DNA of 64,000 nucleotides, from contig CM073193.1 in NCBI GenBank assembly GCA_037042915.1, positions 4,154,001 through 4,218,000 of the forward strand, read 5' to 3'. Positions 44,535 to 55,396 of this stretch are shown one piece after another. The notes under the pieces are model-generated. The model was not told the origin of the DNA, searched no databases, and saw only the letters and a list, made by a program, of their open reading frames with translations. This DNA is from Auricularia sp. M13. Its lineage: Eukaryota > Basidiomycota > Agaricomycetes > Auriculariales > Auriculariaceae. Each line of letters opens with the position of its first letter. Positions within the stretch are counted from its first letter, which is position 1. The translations under genes were made by a program, and so were the position numbers.

Positions 44535-47500
44535 ATGGCTGCTGGCTCCTCGTCGGGCTCCTCGTCACGCTCGCGCTCGTTGGCAACAGTGAGCAAGAAG
44601 CCGCTCAACAAGCGCAAGGGCGTGGGCTTCATTTCGGCCGGCCTGCCCGCCGTTGCACTCTCGGTCTCCCAGAGTATGTCAAGGAGGAGATGATCAACAG
44701 CAAGGCTCCTCCTCCTGCGCCAGGTCTGTACAGGCCTCACTCGTGTTATTAATGTTGATTTCGTTGCAGGTTTTTCACCGGGAGTTGCTGAGCAGGCAGC
44801 ACTTCGAGGCATCCAACCGTCTCATGTTGCCGATGCACATGGCCCGACGGCGGACGACCTCGACTGGTTCGACACTCAAGACGACCTGCAGAGCGGTCAG
44901 GGTGAGGAGCCGCCCTCCATTATCGTTGATCTGGCGCGAGTTGGGAGGTGTGTGCATTCTCGCGCATTATTTCTTTCCAGGCAGCAGCTCACAGACTCTA
45001 GATACACACGCAAGCGCGTCGCGACGCAGACTCGCCGCCAGCTTGCAGACGTTCGCGCTGGCCAGTGGCTGGCCCATCTGTCCACGCTGGTACCAGCTTT
45101 TCTGGAGCTCAAGCGCCGTCGCGCGGAGCATCTCGCGTGCGACACCGACGCGCCGTCGCCGTCCTCCATAACCTTCTCCATTGCCGCCCTGGACCTTCTC
45201 GGTGAGCTTGTTCTTGCTGATTCCATGCCTTTAATTAATCCCATACCCCCACAGAAACGCCTGCACCGCGCTTGTTCGTGCGCCGCCACGCCGACGAGCA
45301 TGCGGTCACGACACTCATGCGGTACGGCTATATGGCATGCACGCCGGCGGAGCCAGCCCTTGCGGTTGGCATCCACGTCCTGGAGCTCTTTCATCAACTT
45401 CGACGTCACCATCCGCGCCTCGGGTTCCAGGCTTTCGCGCGTGCGATGTGCGCATTCGCGCATGTCCGCTACCGTCCCGCCTTTCGACACCAACTATCGG
45501 ACGCGTTCGACGCGTACCTGCTTCTTCTCCGCGCCGTCGACGAACGCGTCCGCGCCTTCCTGGGCCAGGATACGCCGGGCTGGCGAGTGCAGAACTCGTG
45601 CCCGCCGTGCACTTACAAGGTCTGTACCCTCCACGCTGCGGCACGCTGTCGGCAACCTGTTAATTTCTCTCAGGTTGATAACGAGCCCGAGCTTCCAGCA
45701 GGCCGTCTGTGGGCTATGGACGGCAATGGATCGCTCAAACGCCATGCCAACGCGGGCAGCGCGAACGGGCAAATGTTCGCGAGTGATTACAGCATCGCGG
45801 CCGAACAGGTCGACATCTACAAGGACGAAGTGCGCGCGCAGGCGGCCCCAGCAAGCAGAAACGCCCTCGTGAGCGGCGCGACGCCCGGCCCCGAAGGCGG
45901 CGACAGCGAGATTCCGTGCGTCAACAACTGGAAAAATCTGCAGCCAGAGCACATGAAGACCGCGCTCGAACAGTTCGAGCAGACGGGCGTGTTTGTGAGT
46001 GCGTGCCGCCACGCATTCATACTGCACTGCTCGGAGATGATCAGGAGCGGTGAGCTGTAAGTTTCGGCTTTTAATTGCTTCGTCAATGGCTAACAAGTCC
46101 AGGGCCAAGTACGGCCTAGCGCATACGGCCGAGATGCTCGCGCTCGATCGCGGGGTGAACCAGCGGCCAGGCTACGACATTGGTTGCGGCTTCGAAACGA
46201 CGGTGCGCAACAGCCGCGTTGGCCCGTCAGCCCGTGAGAAAGGCCTCAAATTTGTTGTCGGCGCGTTCCACGGGCACGCGCACAACCGGCTCTGCCAATT
46301 GACATGGCATCCGCTGACGTTCACTGGCGTGGGTCTCGAAGACTTCGAGACCTGTGAGCGGATCTTCTTTGAATCGAACAAAGTCGCCCGCGGTGTGCGC
46401 TACGCCACGCGCTTCCACTACCGCCAATCCATCGACTTGCACTGGCGGCACTGGGATAGGATGCGCTACGAGGAGCTCTCGCGCTGGCTCGTGAACAAGT
46501 ACGAGCTGGCGCTCAAGGTCCAGCAGGAGTGCAACGACGCGCTCTCCGCAGCCGCCGACCTCGGGTTCGGTCCCGAGGACTTTGCAACGTGGCTGCGCGA
46601 GGAACGCGAGTACCTTGTGTCTCTCAAGGAGGAGCCCGAGGAGGATGTTCTCAGTGTGGGATATGTGCAAGCCCTCCAGGTATTTCATGACGCCAGGTAC
46701 GCTTTCCACCGCTGACAGTAGATTGTAATGCCTCTAACAGAATTTCAGGGCCAAGTACAACGCCTCCAACGTCGACATTAGCGCGCTCAACCTGAGCGCC
46801 GCTGACTACGAGAGCGGTGGCGCCACCCTGAGCAGCATGTCGAAGCGGCTTGCCAGCGCCGAACGTAATCGGCGTCACGCGCAAGAAACGTATATGGCAG
46901 CGCTCACTGCGGTCCAGGAGTACGAGCGCCGCCTCGACATTGGACCAGACCAGCGGTGGACCGCGGCAACGCCGGCCTGGCAGCGTACGACCACGTACAT
47001 CCGCGAACGATCGCTGCGCCAGGCGCTCGACCATCTCGAGCTACTCGTGGTGCAGCGCCTACTCGAGCTCACTAAGGCCAACATGTCCGGTATCTGTAAG
47101 TAGATCTATTTCTTGAGTGGTTAATTCTGACACTGCGCAGGCTACAAGATGCGCGTCCAAATCGCGCGAGCCCTCAAGACTCGATCTGCGGCGATCCGCA
47201 ACGCGCTCGACAAATACAACGACGCGGCGCACAAGCTCGACCCGTCCGTCGAGCCATTGGCATGGGAGAACGTCGCTGACTGGACCGAACTGCAAGACTT
47301 TACGCTCCTGCGATGCGCGCGCACTGACGTCCGAGCAAAGCCGTGGGCCGTACCTACTAACCGCCTCCTCATGAACAGATATTTCAAGTCTCTGCGCGCC
47401 CAAGAAGAATTGCAGCGCCTCAACGTGGAGGTTCGGCGACTTCGGACGTACATCGACGACAATGACCGCGAACTTGCGGCCGCGGTTGCACGCGCCCGCG

Positions 47501-47910
47501 ACGAGGACAACGCCCTCTTGGTGGAGCTCCAGGAGATGCAGGCGTACCGTATGCGAATCAACGCGGTGCATCGTGCACGCCTGGATGAGCTGTCGGCCTC
47601 GCCGAGCTTCAGCGGTGTCCCGGGTCCCGGCACAAGAAACGGCGACACGGCCATGCGGGACACGGCCAGTCATGCTCATAACACGGATACAGCGTTGGCG
47701 GATGCTCACCAGGACGATGAGGACGATTCAGACTCGGAGCAACTCGGTGCACAGGCGGATGTTCTGGAGCGGTTCATGCAGAATGTAGCACGAGACGTGC
47801 ATGGAGAACCTCTCGCCCCGCTCAATTCACTTGGAATTTGGGTGATTGAATGTCTTAATATACTGCTATTTACTTGCATGAGTCTCTGCCTGAACTTGAG
47901 AATGGATTGA
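44535..47910 (+). CDS. KDZ transposase
   Basis: About 950 aa over roughly eight exons with short introns (near 44724-44769, 45202-45254, 45620-45673, 46060-46102, 46697-46748 and 47100-47140). The catalytic RNase H-like region carries the family blocks: RLWAMDGNGSLKRH with the first Asp, CVNNWKNLQPEHMKTALEQF, FVSACRHAFILHCSEMIRSG, GYDIGCGFE with the second Asp, VVGAFHGHAHNRLCQLTWHP, and GLEDFETCERIFFESN with acidic candidates. The C-terminal third is helical and coiled (EELQRLNVEVRRLRTYIDDN) and ends with an acidic tail. The N-terminus MAAGSSSGSSSRSRSL and the following LGLPEYVKEEMINSK block are in different frames near 44600-44650, which suggests one indel. Otherwise it looks intact. Confidence 0.9.
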
Positions 47911-48480
47911 GAGAACTTGAGTAGCATGCATGGACCTCTGCAAGACAACCCTCACTCGGGTTTCTCTCCCTTTCTCTCAAAGACTGTGCCAAAGAACTCA
48001 TTGTATCTTCAATGTTACTTTGCTCAGGAACTCACCATAAGCTTTCCCAGCTCAAGCCAGTGCAGAATTGTGGGTATGCACGGTGCAATGCTGGAGTGTG
48101 TTGTGCAAAGAACCACTGACTGAACGACGTTAGGCAGAAGTCTCACATGAACCAAATCATTCCAAATTGACGGTGAGCATTACCTGAAGGTACACCAAGA
48201 TATTCCACCCGGATTCAAAGTAGGATATGACGCAGACAGATGGGAATTCCACTTGTGCGAGGTGGTACGGCATCCTACGACCGATTCACATGTATCTACC
48301 GCACCGCTGAATATTTCTCTCTCAAAATAAATATTTAGGTATAAGAAATTGGTTTCTACATGACCATGTAGTTTTATTTGCTATCTATCTGAGAGAAGAG
48401 GCAGAGTGCAACGATTTGCAGGACGAAGGTGCGCATTCGGTTATCGCCGGCGAAAGCCAACCTCTCTTCCCGCGACGCTC
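47911..48480. other. Spacer between KDZ transposase and cargo gene 1
   Basis: About 570 bp, more AT-rich than the flanking genes. It presumably holds the transposase 3' UTR and the cargo promoter. I see no coding frame, RNA gene or repeat. Confidence 0.5.
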
Positions 48481-49350
48481 ATGTCGCACTCAACGCCGTC
48501 ACGCACGTCGCGCAGCTCGGCGCGCTCTCTGGAAGATAGCCTGGGGGACCTTTTGGTGTCCGGCTCGCCCTTGGCTCGTTCGTCTGTGTCCCATGGCACG
48601 CAGCGCTCGTCCACCCAGTCCTCAGTCTCGTCCGTTACCCCATCCACCCCCACCAGCTCTGGATCTCGCACCTCCTATCTCTATCCGTCCTCCAGCACGC
48701 CCTCCTCGCCCTCCGACCTGCGGTCTTCATCCACTGCCTCCGTCGCGCCCTCGACGCCATCGCAGCAGCTTGCCCGTATGCTTTTCCGCCAGGACACCGC
48801 ACCCCCAACCCCCAGCACGCCGTCAGCAGACGCTGACGTATTCTCGCCACCGACTCCATCGACCGCACCGCCCACACCATCTACCCAGTCCACGCCCGTC
48901 CGGCCTTACAAGGGCCCGCCGATTGACGCGGCCGCGCACAACGCCAAGCTGCGTGAGCGCGTCCACAGCTACATGAAGGCCGGGAAGGCACGTATCGCGT
49001 GCGGTCTATCGACGGGCAGTCACATCGTCAACGCGGAGCTCGTGGAAATTGTGCAAGGCTTTGAAAATTGGCGCAACCGCTGGGAGTTCGCCGAGTTGGC
49101 CGGTATGGACGACTTTGAGGACATTCAGCCTGTCCAGCGTGTTCATCCGTGGTATCAGCTGGAACCCAACACGCGCGAGGGAATCGTGGCACGGTTGCAG
49201 AAAGATATTATCAATTCGGTGAGTCGCAACTAACTAAGCACAACCTTTATCTTACTGACGGATACTGCAGATACGTCTTTGCGACAGACTCGCCGACACG
49301 GTTTCGTTCTTCGCGCAGTCGCGCCCAGAGGCTTACGAGGGCTACAAGAT

Positions 49351-49381
<31 letters not shown>

Positions 49382-49458
49382 GTGGAGCGTCAGAGACGTC
49401 TGCAATCACAAAGTGACCCAGAGAGTCTCCTTGTCCGCTGTGAGGCGGACGGCTGAGA

Positions 49459-49478
49459 CGAGCGGCGCTAGCCGCTCG
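49459..49478 (-). promoter_or_regulatory. LINE 3'-UTR hairpin
   Basis: A perfect 8-bp stem (CGAGCGGC / GCCGCTCG) closed by a four-base loop, about 80 nt from the poly(A) tail and downstream of the ORF2 stop. Some LINEs need such a 3' stem-loop for recognition by their own reverse transcriptase; that role is inferred here. Confidence 0.5.
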
Positions 49479-49522
49479 CATATAAAACGTTGGGGCGACG
49501 TCTCCGCCCGGAGAAATGGCCT

Positions 49523-52500
49523 TTAACACACCTGGTAGGTAAGTGTGGGGCTTGGAGGCTGCTCAACCCACTCCTGTGGCTTGAGCGCCTCCGTACCCAC
49601 TAAAACTCCGGGTCGCCATCGTGCAGTTTCTATCGCGGCAAACGAGTAATTGTCCATGTTGAGGCAATTCATCCAAGTTTCCTTGGCCAACCATTCCGAG
49701 ACCGGCCAGTGCTTGTAACGCTGGCGGTTGGACAGGAGCCTGTCCCTGAGGCTGCGTAGCTTTATTGTTCTAACCCAGCGCGCGCGAGCTTCGGCGTTGG
49801 AAACAGTCCAGTCAGGATCCTCCGAATGCTCGATCCTCTTCTCACATCGCATCTTCCATATGAGGAACGCGGATTCCGATACAACTATGCGGAAGGCTCT
49901 TTCGGCCGCCTTGCAACGGTTACTGCTAAAATTTCCGACGTGCATCGTCCCGCAGCCCAGGATCATGCCCATATCAATATCCACCTTGATCCGTTTGTGC
50001 GCAAAAAACCGTCGGACCAGGCCCCATATGAGCTCGTGCGGCGTATCTGGGCATTCTAGAAGTATATGTTCCATTGATTCCGTAACTTCGCACGTCGGGC
50101 ATCGCGCGTAACTTCGCCATGGCTCCGGCATGTTGCTGAAATACTCGCCGACTTTATGTGCGCCATGCAGGCATTTCCACATGAAATTCCTGACATTTCG
50201 TGAGAAATCCCGCGTCCGTAGGCTGTTCCATATTTGTGTTGTGGTCGGCGCGTGGCCCCGAGCCCGCGCAAGGCTCCCTTTTACCATTTCGATATTCGCG
50301 GCCGTCGCTCGCCGGGTTCCGGACTTGGCCAGCTTCGCATACTTGATGGCCCGATGTGCCAGATTCTGTGATATACCCTGGATAGATAACCCAGGCTTAT
50401 CAAAGCTTACAAAGTTCAGCATGTCGACTTCGCGTACGGGCCCTAGGTCCGCCGCAACTTCCGCCGTCTTCTTCGCATCACAAATCTGCGGCCAGTGCTG
50501 GGCTCTTTTTTTATTGATGAAGGTGAAAGTAGTTTCCGCCGTGCGCGCACGCAGGGCGCAGACTGCTGCGCGCAGGGCATCTGCTTCCCGCGGCATATCC
50601 AGCCAGCCTCGAGATTCGTGGAAGTGGAGGCGTGTTGTCAGCACCATGACGAGCTGTTTACAGGTCGATACGAGGTGCAGGGGCTGGTTCGCCGGGACCT
50701 GAGATATCGCGACGATCGCCGCGATCGCTACGCTTCTAATGTAGCTGTGTTGCATGCCAGGGCAAAAGCCTGCAGAGTCTTCAGCATCGCCGTCTGGGAA
50801 TACAACGGCGTAACCCCCACGTGCATCGTTCGTGTCCGCTAGACACATCGCGCCGTAGATGATTGCTTGGATAGGTTCTGGTATCAAGGCAGACGGTTCT
50901 CTTTCTACTGCTGCAGCTCGCATAGTTTCGGCCGCGCTCCTGCCTTGTAAGGCCAGGGAATCGACAAATGCGCGATAGTAGTCTGCGGCGTCGTCGCCAG
51001 GGTCTAGACGTGGATCGAAAACTATGGCCTCGCCATCTGCTATCGCATTCGCGCGCTGGTCTTCGAAGACCGTCCATAAATCCGGCTTCACTTCTGCGCA
51101 TGCTGTGGAGGTGTTCCATTTGCCCATGATGCTGCTCAAAATATCTTCGGCGAGGAGTTGACACCGGTATGGTTTCCTGCATCCTTCTGCACGGTCCGTC
51201 ATGCAGTCCTCGCACGCGCAGTCAGTGGCGGCCTCGTGATCCTCGTGGTCCGGCTCAGCTAGTTCTTCCAGGTCCTCCACAGTTCTCACTGCATGGTGGC
51301 GTCGTATGCATCTGATCTCTGGCTTACCGCGCCTCAGCGCGTCCGGATCCGCCAGAGCTGGGTGAGCCCAGATTGGCATTGATTCCCGAACTTCCGATGA
51401 GATCACCGGTGCGCCGAGGACAAGCTGGTGCTTTTTTGCCACTCTAACCATTTGTCGCATAAAAAAAGGCAGTTTCTTTGGATTCGTCCGCCACGCCTGG
51501 TAAAAGGGGTTTATTCTTGCATCTGTGGGAACTAATCTGCGGTCTTTTCCTATAATAGCCGCTCTGAAAATATGGTCGGCAATAAAGGCCCAGGTCGGGC
51601 GCACTTCAGGCTTTGCGAGGTACGCTCCTACCCACGTGAGATACTGGGCTTCGTTTCTTTCCTCAGCGCAGAACAGGCCTATCCCACCATTGTCTTTAGG
51701 TTGGCGGAGCACGTCCATATTGATTGGGTGTCTTCGTGCTCCTCCCCACAGGAAGTCCAACGTGAGTTTGTCTAGTTTCTGTTCCATTTTTGTAGGCATG
51801 CCCTGAGCTGCCGTCAGGAATTGTGTGTATCCTCCTACTATGACCTGCGACAGCATGCTCCTGCCGTTCATGCTCGGACGTCGCCGTTCCCATTTTTCGA
51901 ATGCGTCTTGTATGCGGTCCATAATGACCGACCAGGCGTTCGCATTTTCTACGCCGTTCCCAGGCCACGTCCCAAGAATACGCGTTGGCTCGCCGTCCGT
52001 GGCGATTCTCACTCCGTCTGGGAAGGGCGCCGAGACCGGGCTGAGGCGCCGCGACTCGATTAGCTCTGCGCGATATGCTCTAGAGCCCAGGGGAATGATC
52101 TCAGTCTTTGCGACGTTGAATTTCGCGCCTGACGCGAGACACCAGCTATCGAGGATTGACGCCAGAAGATCGTATGAGTCGTCCTCGTGCAGGTAGACGG
52201 TGGTGTCATCCGCGTATAAGGTCGCGATTAATTTCTCTTGCAGTCCCTCAATTTGGTAGCCGCGCAGGTTCGACCTGCGCATCATTGCTGACAATGGTTC
52301 AATTGCCAGGTTGAACAATAGGCAGGACAGGGGGTCGCCCTGTCGGACCCCCCGCGTCACTCGGAAGCGCGAGCTCAAGAACCCGTTTATCATGACCGAT
52401 GTGTACGCATTTTCGTACAGAACTTTAACTTGGTTGACAAAATGTTCTGGGAAGCCGAAGCGCTTCAGTACTTCGTGGAGATAATCATGCCGTATGCGGT

Positions 52501-54949
52501 CATAGGCCTTCTCCTGGTCCAGCGCGATTATCGCGCCGTTTACTTCCATTGCCTCCGCGTAGTCCAGCATCAGTGCAGATATTTTGGTGTGGTCGGCTAT
52601 GTTCCTACCTCTCACAAAGCCTGCTTGCGACTCGTGGATGAGGTCCGGCGCTGCCCTGGCCAATCTTATGGCGAGTATCTTGGTGTACAATTTGTAATCT
52701 GTGTTTAATAGTGTGATGGGCCTATAGTTTGAAATGTCGCACTTGTCTCCTTTCTTGTACAGGGGGCATAGCCACCCTTCAGTGAAAGAGGATTTCTCTA
52801 CAAGCCCGTGTTTCTCAATGTCCTGGAAGAGCGCTGTGATGATCGCCGCAATATTTGCCCACGGCTGTTCGCCGTTCTTCGAGCTGCAGTGTCTGGCATG
52901 CAGCACCTTCCACAGCTCGTATATAAGGCCATCGAGGCCTGCCGCAGAGCCATTTTTCGAGGTGAGGATCGCCTCCACCACGTCCTCTTCGTCGATTGGC
53001 TTCTCGAGGCGCTCCCTGTCCTGGTCGTTCACGGTACGTTCAATGTGGTCCAAAACGTCGGTGGTGGCTTCTGCTCGCCCGTTCTCGTCTATATCCAGAT
53101 CCTTGAGCTGGATCGAGTCATGGTATTCTTTAGCTAGCTCCGCCATGCTCTTCGAGCCCACTACATAAACGGGCGGGTCGCTACCCGGTTTGATCAACTG
53201 CAGCATTGTGTCTCGAGCTTGGCCTTCTTTTGCCCAGCGGAACCAGGACTTGTTCATTGTCTCGCCTTCGGCCCATGCGCGCGTCGTTCTTTGCGTGAGA
53301 GTGCGGCAGTGGACCCTGTGTTTAATGTCGTGGATGTTCTTCTCCGCTCTCGCGACCTGCTTTGCTGCGGCCTCACGCTGCTCCTGCGTGTCCGCCAGCC
53401 GCATTTTCTGCTTGCCCTCTTCGCGTTCTTGCAGCGCTTTGTTCGACAGTGTGAGATGAGCGCAGTTTGTCTCACGCGTGCGTCGCTTCGCAAGGGAAAC
53501 AAGGTCCTCCTTCAGCTTTGCCCATGTAGTTTGGGGGTTCAGTAATGCAGTGCGATTGCCGAGGGCTTGGTCAATAATATCCTGGTGTGCAGCTTTATTC
53601 AACTCGTTTGCGGCCTTCATGAAGGCTTCGTCGCGTAGGAGTGACTCTCTCATCGTCCATCTACCTTGGCCGACATCTGGCATGTCCAGGTTTGTCAGCT
53701 CCACTTGTACCCTACTGTGGTCATCTCTGTTGATGCCTGACAGTTTAATTTCCCAGCCCCGGCTTGCCGCCAACGCTGTCCTGGTGAGGTATATCCTGTC
53801 CAGTCTCGACATTGTCGTCCGTGCCGTATTTCGCCATGTCCACTCGATCTTGTCAGGGAAAGTGTGGCGCCATCCGTCTGCGACTTTCAGGTGCTTTTTT
53901 AGTTTGTCGAAGGACGCCGGAGCGTCTATTTTGGACAGCTTCGCGGGGAATCTATCTAGCGGATCCTCGACGAAGTTAAAGTCCCCCAGCAGTACATCTG
54001 GTCGCGGAATTGATTTGTCGGCACGTAGCACTCTCTTGATTTTATTCCAGAATTCCGCATTCGCTTTCTGGTTGGTCGGAGCGTATACTGCCATCACCGA
54101 GAGGTTGACACCTCTGTGCCAATTCAGCGTGGAGATTATCGCACGCCCCGGGATTATCACATGCGTTGTTACTGACTTGTGATTTGTGAGGTTCTTGTTG
54201 AAAATTAGCGCGACTCCCGCTGCGCCTGACGGATTCCCAGGCAGGGGAGAATTTTCAATTCTCAAGTGACTGTAGAAGAGGTGTAGCTCATCGACGTACT
54301 CATCCGTAAGGTGCGTTTCTTGCAGTGCAAAAATGCCTATTTTATCACGCCGAATGTCGTCCGCCAGTTTCCTCCACTTCAAGCTACCTGCAATCTTCGG
54401 GGCACCTCTTCCTCTTATATTCTCGGACGCAATTTTAATATACGCCTTGGTATTTTTCCCGTTCAGAATCGGGTCTTGTTCGTGATTAGGACTGGATGCC
54501 GATGAGACACTGGTAGTGCTCTCGTGCGCTGATGGCGATGTGGGTGTCATCGACGACCTAGGCGGAAGGCTGCTTCTTAGCCAGCTATCCGAATATTGTA
54601 GTAATGGGCCAGCCTGAGAAGGCTCGGCACCATTTGAAATCTCTTCGCTCCGTTGCTGCCATGGCAGCTGCGGGTTTTGTTGCGAAGAGGGAAAGGAAAG
54701 CGCGCTGGCGCTGCTGTTACTCTCCGAGTGGGCAGCGCCGCTATACGCATCGTGCCTGCCGCCTGGGACCCCGTCGTCTTCATACGCGGACGAAGTGGCA
54801 GACTGAGTCTCCGCCGCTCCGACAGACGGAGCCGTGTGTACCGACCTGTCTTTCGTCACCGAGTGTTTTTCTGAGTCTTGAGATGGAGTTGATTGCGCTG
54901 CTATATCTCGCGAGTGTGGGCCAGCGCGCCCCCACCGCACAGCTGACAT
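49523..54949 (-). CDS. LINE ORF2: endonuclease, reverse transcriptase, degenerate RNase H
   Basis: About 1,808 aa from ATG 54949 (the open frame reaches 55006 but without ATG). Order: a disordered N-terminus (about 170 residues); APE-like endonuclease with LQETHL, YAPTNQK, LLGDFNF, SRLDRIYL and DHSRVQVEL; reverse transcriptase with ISNYRPITLLNTDYKLYTK, ESQAGFVRGR, RGVRQGDPLSCLLFNLAIEP and catalytic TLYADDTTVYL; an RNase H-like region; a C-terminal zinc-binding RT domain (FMWKCLHGAHKVGEYF ... CPTCEVTESMEHILLEC). No stop codon interrupts 5.4 kb. In the RNase H-like region the usual TDGS position reads GAMC and the TDSQ position reads TCKQ, so the catalytic acids appear lost while the fold outline remains. 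Confidence 0.95.
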   Translation of the reverse strand: MSAVRWGRAGPHSRDIAAQSTPSQDSEKHSVTKDRSVHTAPSVGAAETQSATSSAYEDDGVPGGRHDAYSGAAHSESNSSASALSFPSSQQNPQLPWQQRSEEISNGAEPSQAGPLLQYSDSWLRSSLPPRSSMTPTSPSAHESTTSVSSASSPNHEQDPILNGKNTKAYIKIASENIRGRGAPKIAGSLKWRKLADDIRRDKIGIFALQETHLTDEYVDELHLFYSHLRIENSPLPGNPSGAAGVALIFNKNLTNHKSVTTHVIIPGRAIISTLNWHRGVNLSVMAVYAPTNQKANAEFWNKIKRVLRADKSIPRPDVLLGDFNFVEDPLDRFPAKLSKIDAPASFDKLKKHLKVADGWRHTFPDKIEWTWRNTARTTMSRLDRIYLTRTALAASRGWEIKLSGINRDDHSRVQVELTNLDMPDVGQGRWTMRESLLRDEAFMKAANELNKAAHQDIIDQALGNRTALLNPQTTWAKLKEDLVSLAKRRTRETNCAHLTLSNKALQEREEGKQKMRLADTQEQREAAAKQVARAEKNIHDIKHRVHCRTLTQRTTRAWAEGETMNKSWFRWAKEGQARDTMLQLIKPGSDPPVYVVGSKSMAELAKEYHDSIQLKDLDIDENGRAEATTDVLDHIERTVNDQDRERLEKPIDEEDVVEAILTSKNGSAAGLDGLIYELWKVLHARHCSSKNGEQPWANIAAIITALFQDIEKHGLVEKSSFTEGWLCPLYKKGDKCDISNYRPITLLNTDYKLYTKILAIRLARAAPDLIHESQAGFVRGRNIADHTKISALMLDYAEAMEVNGAIIALDQEKAYDRIRHDYLHEVLKRFGFPEHFVNQVKVLYENAYTSVMINGFLSSRFRVTRGVRQGDPLSCLLFNLAIEPLSAMMRRSNLRGYQIEGLQEKLIATLYADDTTVYLHEDDSYDLLASILDSWCLASGAKFNVAKTEIIPLGSRAYRAELIESRRLSPVSAPFPDGVRIATDGEPTRILGTWPGNGVENANAWSVIMDRIQDAFEKWERRRPSMNGRSMLSQVIVGGYTQFLTAAQGMPTKMEQKLDKLTLDFLWGGARRHPINMDVLRQPKDNGGIGLFCAEERNEAQYLTWVGAYLAKPEVRPTWAFIADHIFRAAIIGKDRRLVPTDARINPFYQAWRTNPKKLPFFMRQMVRVAKKHQLVLGAPVISSEVRESMPIWAHPALADPDALRRGKPEIRCIRRHHAVRTVEDLEELAEPDHEDHEAATDCACEDCMTDRAEGCRKPYRCQLLAEDILSSIMGKWNTSTACAEVKPDLWTVFEDQRANAIADGEAIVFDPRLDPGDDAADYYRAFVDSLALQGRSAAETMRAAAVEREPSALIPEPIQAIIYGAMCLADTNDARGGYAVVFPDGDAEDSAGFCPGMQHSYIRSVAIAAIVAISQVPANQPLHLVSTCKQLVMVLTTRLHFHESRGWLDMPREADALRAAVCALRARTAETTFTFINKKRAQHWPQICDAKKTAEVAADLGPVREVDMLNFVSFDKPGLSIQGISQNLAHRAIKYAKLAKSGTRRATAANIEMVKGSLARARGHAPTTTQIWNSLRTRDFSRNVRNFMWKCLHGAHKVGEYFSNMPEPWRSYARCPTCEVTESMEHILLECPDTPHELIWGLVRRFFAHKRIKVDIDMGMILGCGTMHVGNFSSNRCKAAERAFRIVVSESAFLIWKMRCEKRIEHSEDPDWTVSNAEARARWVRTIKLRSLRDRLLSNRQRYKHWPVSEWLAKETWMNCLNMDNYSFAAIETARWRPGVLVGTEALKPQEWVEQPPSPTLTYQVC

Positions 54950-55396
54950 TACCGGCCAGCGCGGCGAACTATGCCTTTCGTTACTCTTCTGCGCGTCCGG
55001 ACGCACAGAGTTTCAGTCAGGCTTAAGCGTCTCCGCACGGCGCGTTCGAAGCCTAAATAGGCTGCCGTTTCCTCTCCTCATGCATCGCATTAACACTAAG
55101 TCGGCTTTCCTATCCCGTTGCCGGCTAGTATATTTGGGCCGACCAGTGTATTCGGTACATTGCCGCCGGTTCAGGCAACGTCGACTTTGTATCTCTCTGC
55201 GCAGCTAGCGCGTCAAGAAGGGGCATCAAGTCGCAAGCACTCAGTTCATTCGGGGTGTAAACACAAGGACACGTCTGGAAGCGTGCAGGTCAAGTCATGC
55301 TATTGCGCGGCTCGTCGTGTACATCCAGCTAGGGCGCACAGAGTAGAGGAGAAGGGAAAAAAGCGGGCGGGGGTAGAGGACGGGGGGGGGGTCTTT

